From Prescottella subtropica (lineage in GTDB: Bacteria > Actinomycetota > Actinomycetes > Mycobacteriales > Mycobacteriaceae), in the NCBI RefSeq assembly GCF_005434945.1, contig NZ_SKCH01000030.1:1-42651 (forward strand): a stretch of DNA of 42,651 bases, read 5' to 3'. Positions 1 to 7,266 of the stretch are shown piece by piece (within the stretch, counting starts at the first letter, position 1; every line of letters starts with the position of its first letter). Under the pieces are notes generated by a model. That model was not told the DNA's origin. It did not search any database and was given only the letters and a program-made list of their open reading frames with translations. The position numbers and the translations under genes were made by a program.

Positions 1-253
1 GGTCGTAGCCGAGTCCGATCATCCGGCGGGCGGCGGTTTCGGTGAGTCCCAGGATGCCGGCGACCTCGACGTGCGCGGACTCGCCTTCCCGGGATTCGTT
101 GCGGCCGGCCTGCTTGTCCTCGGTGCAGCGGGCTTCGAACAGGTCGGTGACCGCGTCGATTTCGGTGAACTGTTCCCGCGCGATCCGCGCATGCAACACG
201 CGTAACGCGTCGGCTGCATCCGTAGCGTCGGGAACCACCCCTTGTTCGAACAT
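1..253 (-). CDS. DUF222/HNH endonuclease family protein (13E12-like), N-terminal part only
   Basis: Only the first ~84 codons are present; the gene runs off the left edge. Reading leftward from the ATG at 253-251 the protein starts MFEQGVVPDATDAADALRVL and continues through an arginine/alanine-rich helical stretch to a segment reading VAGILGLTETAARRMIGL. This is typical of the DUF222 domain that precedes a C-terminal HNH nuclease motif in the actinobacterial 13E12 repeat family. The HNH part is outside the window, so nuclease function is inferred from the family. No good Shine-Dalgarno precedes the ATG. Instead an SOS-box-like palindrome overlaps it, matching the known LexA control of some 13E12 genes in M. 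tuberculosis. The family is usually multicopy and its role is unsettled. Confidence 0.8.
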   Translation of the reverse strand, partial: MFEQGVVPDATDAADALRVLHARIAREQFTEIDAVTDLFEARCTEDKQAGRNESREGESAHVEVAGILGLTETAARRMIGLGYD

Positions 254-261
254 AGTTTCGA
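246..261. promoter_or_regulatory. LexA/SOS box overlapping the start codon of the DUF222 gene
   Basis: The sequence TCGAACATAGTTTCGA differs at one position from the mycobacterial SOS-box consensus TCGAAC-N4-GTTCGA. It covers the ATG of the leftward DUF222 gene, so LexA bound here would block initiation directly. The match is seen; LexA binding is inferred from the consensus and from the gene family. Confidence 0.65.
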
Positions 262-315
262 TTCTAGGGCACGCCACCGACAGGCATCGGTGAATCCGCG
301 GATAGGGATGCGACG

Positions 316-672
316 ATGACCCGCATGGTCCTCGAGCATGCGCTGCTGAACGTCCGAGCCGGCCTCGAAGCGGACTTCGAGTCGGCGTTCGAGGAGGCGA
401 AGTCGATCATCTCGACGATGCCGGGGTTCGAGCGATTGACGCTGTCGCGCTGCGTCGAGCGGCCGGGAACGTATCTGCTGCTCGTCGAATGGGAGACGCT
501 GGACGACCATGTCGAGGGCTTTCGTGGCTCACCGGAGTACGAGCGGTGGCGTCGACTGCTGCATCACTTCTACGATCCGTTCCCACTCGTCGAGCACTAC
601 GAACGGGTGCTCACTGAGCCCATGCCCGATGCGGGTAGGGCGGGGGAGGGTGAGGCGGAGTCGCGCTCCTGA
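316..672 (+). CDS. Antibiotic biosynthesis monooxygenase (ABM) fold protein
   Basis: A small protein of 118 residues with the ABM/dimeric alpha-beta barrel pattern: an opening strand (VLEHALLNV), a helix (EADFESAFEEAKSIISTMPG), a strand with conserved aromatic and acidic residues (YLLLVEWETLDDHVEGF) and a closing segment FYDPFPLVEHYERV. Members act as small cofactor-free monooxygenases, haem degraders or stress proteins; the substrate cannot be read from sequence. The ATG at 316 follows a weak purine stretch, and the ATG at codon 4 (325) is an alternative. The last ~18 residues are a low-complexity Gly/Glu/Ala/Ser tail outside the fold. The gene converges on the MarR gene with 12 bases between stop codons. 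Confidence 0.8.
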   Translation: MTRMVLEHALLNVRAGLEADFESAFEEAKSIISTMPGFERLTLSRCVERPGTYLLLVEWETLDDHVEGFRGSPEYERWRRLLHHFYDPFPLVEHYERVLTEPMPDAGRAGEGEAESRS

Positions 673-684
673 CGGGTGACTACC

Positions 685-1215
685 TCAATACCACTTGCCC
701 GGCTGCTCGCCGGTGTCGAAATCGCCTGCGCGGACGCGTAGTTCGGTGAGGATGCGGATGAGGGCGTCGAGTTTGTCGGGGGCGAGGCCGGGTTCGGCGA
801 ACACGGTTGCGTTGAGGGCTTCGGTGGCGCGGCGGGACAGGTCGCGGCCGGCGTCGGTGATTTCGACGAGCGTCGTGCGACGGTCGGTGGGGTGCGGGAC
901 GCGGCGGACCAGGCCGGCTTTCTCGAGGCGGTCGACGGCATTGGTGACGCTGGTGGGATGCACCTGGAGGCGGGCGCTGGCTTTCGCCATGGGCAGTGCG
1001 CCGCTGCGCGTGAACGTCAGCAGTGTGAGTAGTTCGTAGCGGGAGAACGTGAGCCCGAACGGTTTGAGGGCCTCGTCGACGCGGGCCATCATGATCTGCT
1101 GCGCCCGGACCACCGATGTCACCGCGGCCATACCGTCCGCGACTGCGCCCCAACCGTGGCCGGTCCACTGGCGGTGCGCTTCCTCGATCGGATCCAGCGG
1201 CAACGGTGACGGCAT
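685..1215 (-). CDS. MarR family transcriptional regulator
   Basis: The 176-residue protein has the MarR winged-helix layout. An N-terminal dimerisation helix (EEAHRQWTGHGWGAVADGMAA) is followed by FSRYELLTLLTFTRSGALPMAKASARL. The recognition helix is VHPTSVTNAVDRLEKAGLV and the wing RRVPHPTDRRTTLVEITDAG. A C-terminal helix pair completes the dimer interface. MarR proteins are usually ligand-responsive repressors of nearby genes; no adjacent target is certain, and the convergent ABM monooxygenase or the 25-codon gene upstream are possibilities. A strong hairpin at 1262-1290 separates it from that upstream gene, so it probably has its own promoter in 1216-1260, where I could not assign hexamers. 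Confidence 0.92.
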   Translation of the reverse strand: MPSPLPLDPIEEAHRQWTGHGWGAVADGMAAVTSVVRAQQIMMARVDEALKPFGLTFSRYELLTLLTFTRSGALPMAKASARLQVHPTSVTNAVDRLEKAGLVRRVPHPTDRRTTLVEITDAGRDLSRRATEALNATVFAEPGLAPDKLDALIRILTELRVRAGDFDTGEQPGKWY

Positions 1216-1261
1216 GGCTCGATCATCCCACGCGGGTGAACCCGGGCGTAATCACGCGTAC

Positions 1262-1290
1262 GGGCCGGGTTCCCGAAGGAGACCCGGCCC
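1262..1290 (-). terminator. Strong stem-loop terminator with UUCG tetraloop
   Basis: GGGCCGGGT at 1262-1270 pairs perfectly with ACCCGGCCC at 1282-1290. On the leftward strand the interior forms a further TCC-TTCG-GGA stem with an extra-stable UUCG loop and one bulged base. There is no clear U tract. The hairpin lies just after the 25-codon gene and before marR, so it probably ends the small transcript. Confidence 0.65.
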
Positions 1291-1308
1291 GGACGAAGCG
1301 TTATCGGA

Positions 1309-1386
1309 TCAGCTGAAGGTGCTGACCTGCTCGAAGAGCTTGTAGGCGATCGACACGATGTTGATGACGGCGCTGAGCATTTCCAT
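1309..1386 (-). CDS. 25-residue hydrophobic/amphipathic peptide
   Basis: A short reading frame starting at ATG 1386-1384 and ending TGA 1311-1309. The product begins MEMLSAVINIVSIAYKLF and ends EQVSTFS: one mostly hydrophobic helix with few charged residues. It has its own GAAGGA Shine-Dalgarno six bases before the ATG, a leader hairpin (GGTGGC 1417-1422 pairing with GCCACC 1428-1433) and a strong terminator hairpin 19 bases after the stop. This packaging is unusual for a chance ORF. I recognise no family. Its size and character recall small channel-forming or membrane-active peptides such as corynebacterial PorA/PorH, but there is no sequence basis for equating them. Confidence 0.6.
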   Translation of the reverse strand: MEMLSAVINIVSIAYKLFEQVSTFS

Positions 1387-1493
1387 GTTCAATCCTTCAG
1401 GGTGATGCGATGAAGTGGTGGCGGACGGCCACCGCAGGAAAAACTAGCATTCCGGACAACCGGTCGGATGCGGCGACTCGCCCGAATGTTCGT

Positions 1494-2885
1494 TCAAATG
1501 TGTGACGTGCGTGACGCCGCGACCAGCGCCCGCCCGTCCTCGAAACGCAGGAAGCCCGCTGCGACAGCCCGATCGGCGGCCGCCGTCACCGCGGTGACGT
1601 AGTCGTCCGGGCTCGGGTACAGCGCCGCGAGCGTGTCCGCGTCCAGACGTACCGTCGCACCGTTGTGCGGTACCTGCACCGTCTCACCGGTCAGCGTCGC
1701 GGTCGGTGCGTCCACGGCCGGTGTGCGGACGCCGCCGACGGCGTTGCCGAACCGGTCCCGCACGATCGTGCCGTCGACGGACTCGATCGGATCCGCGGTG
1801 GCCGGCGCGACACCGTCGGCCACCCATGCCCGCAGCGCCCGTAGCGCCGCCGACACGACCTGCGCCTGCTGGCCGTCGTTGACGATCGGGATCACCGCCG
1901 ACAGGTCCCGGATCGTGCCGAACTGGGCCGTGTACTGCGGGTACAGGATCCGCAGCGCATGTGCGTCGGAATGGGCGGCGCCGGCGATCTCCCACGTCCG
2001 GAGCAACTCGGTGTCCGGTTGCCGGGCGGCGACGAACGACCGTTCGGGTGTGCCGCCGAGTTCGAACAGTTCGGTCTCGGTGACGATCTGGAACACCGGC
2101 ACATCCAGATCGGTGCGGATCCGGGCGGGGGAGACCACGGCGGGCCCGTCCGGCCCGTCGAGCATCGGGACCCCCGTGCCGGAACCGAGGGGCGCCCCGA
2201 AACCGGCACGGCTGTGGATCACGATGCCGTCGAACACCTCGTCCAAAGGTTGGATCGCGTTGGCGTACGTGAGCATCCGCATCGCCGACTGGGACTGCCC
2301 GGTGGCGAGCAGATACTCGACGTCGAGCCCGGCGAGGGGATCGGCGCCCCGCGGCGCCCGCAGCGCGGTACCGGCCTGGGAGAAGATGTCGTACGAGTAG
2401 GCGTCACCCGGATGGTGCAGGGGACCGTACCGCAGCGGATTCCACGCCTTGTGTCCCACCGCATTCGGCCCGAGTGGGCTGCCGCCGGTGCTGTTCACAC
2501 CGGCGGCCTGCGCCGACACCCCCACCCATGCGTATCCCTGCAGCAACTCCGAATGCATGTATCCGAAGTCCACGTCCACGTCGACGCCGCCGCTGATGTT
2601 GAGCCACTCGACGACGACGGTGCCGTTGAACCGCTCCGGATCGGCCGGCCGCCGCACCAGTAGTCGGGTCCGGTACGGGGCCTGCCCGGCCTCGGTCGCC
2701 GACCACCGCCCGTCCGGGCCCCACTCGCCGTCCTCGCGGTACGCCGTGGCCGTACCGCTGAGGAAGAACTCCTGCTCGAGGTAGCCGGCGGCCGTCAGAT
2801 CGACGGACGTTGCGGTGGCCGGTGTGCCGTGGATCCCGGTGGTCGAGGGATTGTCGGTGTCGAATCGTCGTGCGTGCAGGAACAT
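1494..2885 (-). CDS. Alpha/beta hydrolase domain protein
   Basis: The 463-residue protein matches the large actinobacterial family annotated as alpha/beta hydrolase domain-containing. It has an early strand RLLVRRPADPERFNGTVVVE followed by WLNISGGVDVDVDFGY. The nucleophile elbow is GQSQSAMRM with Ser198, and late acidic and His candidates are in the segment reading WEIAGAAHSDAHAL. No signal peptide or membrane segment is seen, so it is probably cytoplasmic. The substrate is unknown; relatives are annotated as esterases. The start ATG at 2885 has a weak ribosome site. Upstream, ATCTA-ACGC-TAGAT at 2939-2952 includes a TAGATT -10-like hexamer on the leftward strand, so the gene may have its own regulated promoter. 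Confidence 0.82.
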   Translation of the reverse strand: MFLHARRFDTDNPSTTGIHGTPATATSVDLTAAGYLEQEFFLSGTATAYREDGEWGPDGRWSATEAGQAPYRTRLLVRRPADPERFNGTVVVEWLNISGGVDVDVDFGYMHSELLQGYAWVGVSAQAAGVNSTGGSPLGPNAVGHKAWNPLRYGPLHHPGDAYSYDIFSQAGTALRAPRGADPLAGLDVEYLLATGQSQSAMRMLTYANAIQPLDEVFDGIVIHSRAGFGAPLGSGTGVPMLDGPDGPAVVSPARIRTDLDVPVFQIVTETELFELGGTPERSFVAARQPDTELLRTWEIAGAAHSDAHALRILYPQYTAQFGTIRDLSAVIPIVNDGQQAQVVSAALRALRAWVADGVAPATADPIESVDGTIVRDRFGNAVGGVRTPAVDAPTATLTGETVQVPHNGATVRLDADTLAALYPSPDDYVTAVTAAADRAVAAGFLRFEDGRALVAASRTSHI

Positions 2886-2938
2886 TCGGATCGAGCCTCT
2901 CTACCCGGGGCTGCGCCGCCCGCATCCCCATCCATGAA

Positions 2939-2952
2939 ATCTAACGCTAGAT
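2939..2952 (-). promoter_or_regulatory. Small palindrome overlapping a possible -10 of the hydrolase gene
   Basis: ATCTA at 2939-2943 and TAGAT at 2948-2952 form a 14-bp inverted repeat with a 4-bp centre. On the leftward strand the same bases supply TAGATT (2943-2938), a plausible -10 about 50 bases before the ATG. No convincing -35 was found. An operator is inferred only from symmetry and position. Confidence 0.35.
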
Positions 2953-3000
2953 GTGGTGCCGATCACACAAACTCTCGTTGGATGGGACGTCCGGATCGGT

Positions 3001-4137
3001 TCAGCTGCCGAAACGCTCGTTCACCTCCGCGGCGGTGAGCCCGTAGTCCTCGAGGGTGTACCGGTGCGCCGGCGCGCGGCCACCGGTCCGGCTCTCCGCA
3101 TGCATGGCCTCCATCGACGCCCGGGCCTGCTCGGAGAACGGAATCGAGAACTGCGAGTAGATCTTCTCGACGGTGCCGAGCGGATCGCCGACGAAGTCGC
3201 CGTACTCGACGTCGACGAACTGCGCCGGGTCGTACTTCGCGCGGGCCGCGGTGAAGTCGTCGAGGCCCCGGGCCCACAGGTCCAGCTGGCTGCGGCCGAT
3301 CACCTCGCCGCGGAACCGGTTCGACCACCCGTCGGTCGCGTGCTCGGCGAGACTGCACATCGACGGGATGATCGTGGTCGGCGGGCGGTGCGTCTGCACG
3401 ACCAGTGCATCCGGGTACACCGCCATCAACTCGTCGAGTGCGAACAGGTGACTCGGATTCTTGAGTACCCAGCGGCGGTCCCGATCGGGCAGGCCGATCA
3501 GCTGCAGGTTCTTCTTGTGCCGCGCATACGCGTTGGTCCAGTCCTGACCCTCGAGCCACGTCGAGTACGTCGGCAGGTGGGCCAGGCACTCGTACGACAC
3601 CGACTTGAACGTCTGCCGCAGCAACTGCCAGCACTCCTCGACCTCACCGGCCGACATGTAGTGCACGCCCATGAACTCGGGGTGCTCGACGTGATGCTGC
3701 CCGAACTGCTTCTCGATCGCCGCGAACACCGGGTTCGACTCCCACGTGTCCCGCGGCGGACGTGGCTGCGGCATCTCCGTCAACCACATCTCCAGACCCT
3801 GATGGCCCGGGTCCGCGGTGAGCAGACGGTGCAGCGCGGTGGTGCCGGTGCGCGGCAGTCCGGTCACGAAGATCGGACGGTCGATCGCGACGTCGGCGTG
3901 CTCGGGGAACTGCTTCCACGCCGCCTCCGACAGCAGACGGGCGACCAGAGCGCCACGCAGGAAGACGCGGGAGATCTTACTGCCGAACGGCGTCAGATCC
4001 TCGTCCCGCGCATACGATTCCAGCAGGACACCGAGGGCCTCGGTGTAGTCGTCGACACCGAAATCGGTCAGGCCGGTCATCTTCGTCGCGGACGCGTGCA
4101 GGTCCTCGACGGTACCGACAGTCGTGCGTTCGGTCAT
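3001..4137 (-). CDS. Sulfotransferase (PAPS-dependent)
   Basis: This 378-residue protein transfers a sulfo group from PAPS to an unknown hydroxyl or amine acceptor. The 5'-phosphosulfate-binding loop reads IFVTGLPRTGTTALHRLL with the glycine at residue 93. A later segment (RWVLKNPSHLFALDELMAVY, then VVQTHRPPTTIIPSMCSL) corresponds to the 3'-phosphate-binding region of the bacterial Sulfotransfer_3 type. The length fits. From memory it resembles M. tuberculosis Rv3529c, and the next two upstream genes match Rv3530c and Rv3531c in type and approximate size. It is the last gene of a leftward three-gene operon starting at 6134, 43 bases after the SDR stop. PAPS synthesis and PAP removal genes lie on the other side of the shared control region. 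Confidence 0.9.
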   Translation of the reverse strand: MTERTTVGTVEDLHASATKMTGLTDFGVDDYTEALGVLLESYARDEDLTPFGSKISRVFLRGALVARLLSEAAWKQFPEHADVAIDRPIFVTGLPRTGTTALHRLLTADPGHQGLEMWLTEMPQPRPPRDTWESNPVFAAIEKQFGQHHVEHPEFMGVHYMSAGEVEECWQLLRQTFKSVSYECLAHLPTYSTWLEGQDWTNAYARHKKNLQLIGLPDRDRRWVLKNPSHLFALDELMAVYPDALVVQTHRPPTTIIPSMCSLAEHATDGWSNRFRGEVIGRSQLDLWARGLDDFTAARAKYDPAQFVDVEYGDFVGDPLGTVEKIYSQFSIPFSEQARASMEAMHAESRTGGRAPAHRYTLEDYGLTAAEVNERFGS

Positions 4138-4180
4138 TATTCCCTCTCAGTGTTGTCCGGTCGTTCCGCAGGCTCCACTC

Positions 4181-4963
4181 CTAGTGATGGAATTCGCCGC
4201 AGTTGACGTCGAGGCACTGCCCGGTGATCGCGGACGCCATCGGCGACGACAGGAAGATCACCGCGTCGGCGACCTCCTCGGTGGTCGGCAGACGCTTGAG
4301 ATCGCTGGCCGCGGCGGTGTGTTCGTAGATCTGCTCGATCGTGATCCCGAACTTGTTCGCCTGATGTTCGAAGTACTGCTTCAGGGTGTCACCCCAGATG
4401 TAGCCGGGAGCAACGGAATTGACGCGGATACCCTGCGGGCCCAGTTCGGTGGCCAGGGACTGCGACATCGCGAGCAGCGCCGACTTCGCCAGCTTGTAGC
4501 TGCCGTACCGTTCCTGGGAGTGCCGCACCACCATCGAATTGACGTTCACGACGGAGCCCTTCGACTCGGCCAGTGCCGGCGTGAACAGTTGCGTGAGCCG
4601 CAGTGCGCCGAGGACCGTCAACTCGACGGCGTCCCGGATGTGCTGGAAGTCGGTGCGCGCGAACGGCTTCATCGACGGCACCCTGAATGCGTTGTTGATC
4701 AGACCGTCGACCCGGCCGTAGGCGTCGAGTGCGGTGGCCGCCAGGTTCTCCGCCGACGCCTGATCGGTGATGTCGGTGGACACCGTCACGGCGCGGCGGC
4801 CCAGGTCGGCGACCTCCTTGGCGACCTCGTCGAGGCGTTCCTGGGTGCGGGCGGCGAGTACCAGGTCGGCGCCGGCTTCGGCACAGCGCAGCGCGAGGGT
4901 GCGGCCGAGTGCCGGTCCCACGCCGGAGACGACGACGATCTTGTCCTGCAACAGATTCGACAT
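4181..4963 (-). CDS. SDR family NAD(P)-dependent oxidoreductase
   Basis: A classical short-chain dehydrogenase of 260 residues. The cofactor motif is SGVGPALGRT (Gly14, Gly16, Gly20), followed by LINNAFRV. The catalytic region has Ser in VNVNSMVV and the YxxxK pair in RYGSYKLAKSALL, and the C-terminus ends ITGQCLDVNCGEFHH. I chose the ATG at 4963 because the Rossmann fold begins immediately after it; an in-frame upstream extension is antisense to the neighbouring gene and unlike SDRs. The gene starts four bases after the DUF1214 stop, so the two are probably translationally coupled. It probably oxidises or reduces a hydroxyl/keto group on the same substrate that the sulfotransferase modifies, which is inferred from context. 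Confidence 0.93.
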   Translation of the reverse strand: MSNLLQDKIVVVSGVGPALGRTLALRCAEAGADLVLAARTQERLDEVAKEVADLGRRAVTVSTDITDQASAENLAATALDAYGRVDGLINNAFRVPSMKPFARTDFQHIRDAVELTVLGALRLTQLFTPALAESKGSVVNVNSMVVRHSQERYGSYKLAKSALLAMSQSLATELGPQGIRVNSVAPGYIWGDTLKQYFEHQANKFGITIEQIYEHTAAASDLKRLPTTEEVADAVIFLSSPMASAITGQCLDVNCGEFHH

Positions 4964-4967
4964 GTGT

Positions 4968-6134
4968 TTACCCCAGCATTCGGTCGGCGACGGCGGCTCG
5001 GCGCGCCGCGATGCGGGCGGCGTAGTCCTCCGGCGTGATGGTGTTGTGATCGTGGAACGGCAGGGCCGCGGCGACGTCGTCGACCTTGACGACCTCGACG
5101 GTCGGGCCGTCGGCGGGCGTGAACGCGCGCGACGTGCGCTGCCACCGGAACTGCAGGTAGCCGCGGGGGTGGCCGAGGGCCTCGAGCCAGTTGGTGACAC
5201 CGGGATTGCGTTCGGACAGGACCATCCGGATCATGCCGTCCGGATCGACCTGGGCCTGAGCGTTGTTCAGCGACGTCTGGTGGTCCAGGTAGTCCAGCGA
5301 GATGTACCACAGGCTACCCAGCTGGAAACCCTGGTACGGCGCATCGGATTTCGGGACGGTGATGATCATCGCCTCGTCGTCGGCGAGTTCGTAGTGGCCC
5401 ACCGACGAGTACTGTGTGGCCAGCCCTCCCGGCGTCAGGCGCGGCGCGGTCATGGTGTTGACCGGCAGGGTGTCGTAGAACCACTGCGGGAACTGCAGCC
5501 ATGTCTTGACCCGTCCGACCAGTGCCTTCCCGGCGCGGGCGAACCGCTTCTCGGTCTCCTCGCGGGTGAGCGCCGGCGGCGGCACCCCGATCCGGTCGGC
5601 GCGTTCGATGCGGATGGTGCCGCGCCGCTGGCTCCAGTCGCTGTACACCTCGCGGACCACGAGCTGCGACGATCCGGGCGCGAGCGTGAAGTGGTTGCGG
5701 CGGCCGTCCGCCGGACCCGGGCCGAACGTGGCGACGAAGCTGCCGTCGTCCTCGAGGTGCAGTTCGCGGTCGTCGAACGCGATCTCGCTGCCCGGCACGT
5801 TGGCGTTGGTGTAGTTGCCGCTGAGTACCTGGAAGCTCAGATCCGCGGTGGTGCCGCGGGTGCCGGTGACGATGTACTCGGCGTCGTCGTTGATCCGGGT
5901 GCCGAAGTACAGCGTGTCCGGGTTGTCGAGTCCCATCTTCGTGAACGGGCCGGTCCCGGAGAGGAAACTCGGATGGGTCTTCTCCGTCGCCCACGCGGCG
6001 TGCACGGTCGCGAGGATGCCGCCGGCGAGGTACTGCATGCCCTCGAGGAGGTCCTGTTCGGACCGGATGTGGGGGGCGTCCGCCACGAGCTTCTCGGCCT
6101 CGGCGATCGCCTCGGCGAGTGGATCCGTCAGCAC
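4968..6134 (-). CDS. DUF1214-type protein, first gene of the sulfotransferase operon
   Basis: The 388-residue protein has no signal peptide or transmembrane segment. Its middle is rich in beta strands (NPDTLYFGTRINDDAEYIVTG, then LSFQVLSGNYTNANVPG) and its C-terminal part reads LGSLWYISLDYLDHQTSLNN and PDGMIRMVLSERNPGVTNWL. This pattern is typical of DUF1214/DUF1254-like proteins, whose biochemical role is not settled. From memory it corresponds to Rv3531c of M. tuberculosis (similar size, same neighbours), which lies in the KstR-controlled cholesterol region. The ATG at 6134 follows GAAGGAG on the coding strand, a good ribosome site. Function in the sulfation locus is unknown; a substrate-binding or hydratase-like role would be a guess. 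Confidence 0.78.
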   Translation of the reverse strand: MLTDPLAEAIAEAEKLVADAPHIRSEQDLLEGMQYLAGGILATVHAAWATEKTHPSFLSGTGPFTKMGLDNPDTLYFGTRINDDAEYIVTGTRGTTADLSFQVLSGNYTNANVPGSEIAFDDRELHLEDDGSFVATFGPGPADGRRNHFTLAPGSSQLVVREVYSDWSQRRGTIRIERADRIGVPPPALTREETEKRFARAGKALVGRVKTWLQFPQWFYDTLPVNTMTAPRLTPGGLATQYSSVGHYELADDEAMIITVPKSDAPYQGFQLGSLWYISLDYLDHQTSLNNAQAQVDPDGMIRMVLSERNPGVTNWLEALGHPRGYLQFRWQRTSRAFTPADGPTVEVVKVDDVAAALPFHDHNTITPEDYAARIAARRAAVADRMLG

Positions 6135-6155
6135 ATCGTGCTCCTTCGATCAGGT

Positions 6156-6171
6156 GGTACAAATATGTACC
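6156..6171. promoter_or_regulatory. 16-bp palindromic operator O1 (GGTACA-N4-TGTACC)
   Basis: GGTACAAATATGTACC is a perfect 6-bp inverted repeat with a 4-bp spacer, in the intergenic region between the leftward DUF1214 operon and iclR. A copy with 15 of 16 identical bases occurs before cysD at 7228-7243. The natural candidate binder is the IclR protein encoded between the two sites; this is inference. Confidence 0.6.
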
Positions 6172-6201
6172 CAAGTGGTAGATCGCGTCGTGATCCGACG
6201 A

Positions 6202-6215
6202 TAGAACGTGTTTCA
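6202..6215. promoter_or_regulatory. KstR-like box in the DUF1214/iclR intergenic region
   Basis: TAGAACGTGTTTCA fits every fixed position of the published KstR consensus TnnAACnnGTTnnA. It lies 11 bases before the IclR ATG and touches its AAGGAG ribosome site, and is about 70 bases from the divergent DUF1214 start. KstR represses cholesterol catabolism genes in mycobacteria and rhodococci. Binding here is inferred. Confidence 0.5.
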
Positions 6216-6226
6216 AGGAGTGGTCA

Positions 6227-7165
6227 ATGATCTCTGCAGAATCCACCGGTGCCGCCGAACCCGGCGGCCGCCGTTCCCCGCCCACCGCGCGGGTCGTGCA
6301 GGTGATCGACTACCTGGTCGCGCGCCCCGACCAGCGGTTCGGGCTGTCCGAACTCGCCCGCACCCTGGGGATCAGCAAGCCGACATGCCTGGGCATCGTG
6401 TCCGAACTGGCCGCGGCCGGGTACCTCACCCGCGACCCGCGGGAGAAGACGTACGGCCTCGGACCCGCGCTCATCGCGGCCGGTCGGGCCGCGCAGCGCG
6501 GCTTCGCGGTCGGTGCGATCGCCCGCGCCCACCTCGAGGGGCTCGCCGCCGAGTACGGCGCGGTGTGCACGGCGTCCACCGTCGTCGGCGACCAGGTGAC
6601 GATCCTCGAGAACGTCACCCCGCCCGGAGTGGCGCTGGGGCGCACCGCCGCCCGGGCCGGACAGTCCTACCCGTTCGCGCCGCCCGTCGGACTCATGTAC
6701 GTGATCTGGGACGGCGACGACGACCTCGAGGCGTGGCTGCGCCGCGAACCGGCCCTGCCCGTCGTGCTCGACCGGGATCTGCTCGCCCGTGTCGTCGACG
6801 ACTGCCGTCGCGCCGGCTATCTCGTCGAACGGCTCACCCCGGTCGGCCGCAAACTGTTCTCGCTCATGGCCGGGGTCGCCGGGCGGGACCTGCCGGCGGA
6901 ACTGAAGGAGTTGATCGGCGAGGTCGTCTCCAGCCTCGGCGAGCGCGTCTACCTCGCCAGCGAGACCGCGGCCGACGTCGACTATCCGGTCAGCCTCGTC
7001 GCCGCACCCTGCTACGACAGCGACGGGCGTCAGGCGCTCGTGCTCACTCTCGACGTCGGCGGATCCGTCAGTGGTGCCGAGATCGCCCGGCGCGGCGCGG
7101 CCCTCGTCGCGGCCGCCGATGCGGTGACCGCGGAGATCGGGGGCCGCCCGCCGGTGCGTGCGTGA
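6227..7165 (+). CDS. IclR family transcriptional regulator
   Basis: The 312-residue protein has the two-domain IclR architecture. An N-terminal winged helix covers residues ~20-85 (VVQVIDYLVARPDQRFGLSE, with recognition region TLGISKPTCLGIVSELAAAG and wing YLTRDPREKTYGLGPAL). The C-terminal effector-binding domain runs to the end and contains CTASTVVGDQVTILENVTPP. The ATG at 6227 follows AAGGAG. It sits between the sulfotransferase operon and cysD-cysNC-cysQ, and both flanking control regions carry the same palindrome, so it is the obvious local regulator of both arms. The ligand is unknown. The M. tuberculosis trio that I liken this locus to has, as far as I recall, no adjacent IclR gene. 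Confidence 0.93.
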   Translation: MISAESTGAAEPGGRRSPPTARVVQVIDYLVARPDQRFGLSELARTLGISKPTCLGIVSELAAAGYLTRDPREKTYGLGPALIAAGRAAQRGFAVGAIARAHLEGLAAEYGAVCTASTVVGDQVTILENVTPPGVALGRTAARAGQSYPFAPPVGLMYVIWDGDDDLEAWLRREPALPVVLDRDLLARVVDDCRRAGYLVERLTPVGRKLFSLMAGVAGRDLPAELKELIGEVVSSLGERVYLASETAADVDYPVSLVAAPCYDSDGRQALVLTLDVGGSVSGAEIARRGAALVAAADAVTAEIGGRPPVRA

Positions 7166-7169
7166 ACCA

Positions 7170-7198
7170 TTGACCGCGGGTGGAACGCGTTCTATTCT
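7170..7198 (+). promoter_or_regulatory. cysD promoter (TTGACC-N17-TATTCT)
   Basis: A canonical pair: TTGACC at 7170-7175, 17-bp spacer, TATTCT at 7193-7198. Transcription would start near 7205, leaving a ~60-base leader that contains operator O2. The KstR-like box sits inside the spacer and overlaps the first two bases of the -10. Confidence 0.6.
7181..7194. promoter_or_regulatory. KstR-like box inside the cysD promoter
   Basis: TGGAACGCGTTCTA fits all fixed positions of TnnAACnnGTTnnA and contains the perfect palindrome GAACGCGTTC. It lies between the -35 and -10 hexamers, where a bound repressor would block RNA polymerase. Identity of the binder is inferred from the consensus. Confidence 0.5.
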
Positions 7199-7214
7199 CG
7201 GCGCACAGGAGCAT

Positions 7215-7248
7215 TATGAACCGAATCGGTACAAATATGAACCGAATC
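7215..7248. promoter_or_regulatory. Operator O2 and 21-bp-spaced direct repeat in the cysD leader
   Basis: GGTACAAATATGAACC at 7228-7243 matches operator O1 except at one base. In addition TATGAACCGAATC occurs twice (7215-7227 and 7236-7248), 21 bases apart, i.e. two helical turns on the same DNA face. This arrangement suggests binding of more than one regulator dimer just downstream of the inferred cysD transcription start. Confidence 0.55.
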
Positions 7249-7266
7249 TCCGTGGAGGAGTTGCGC

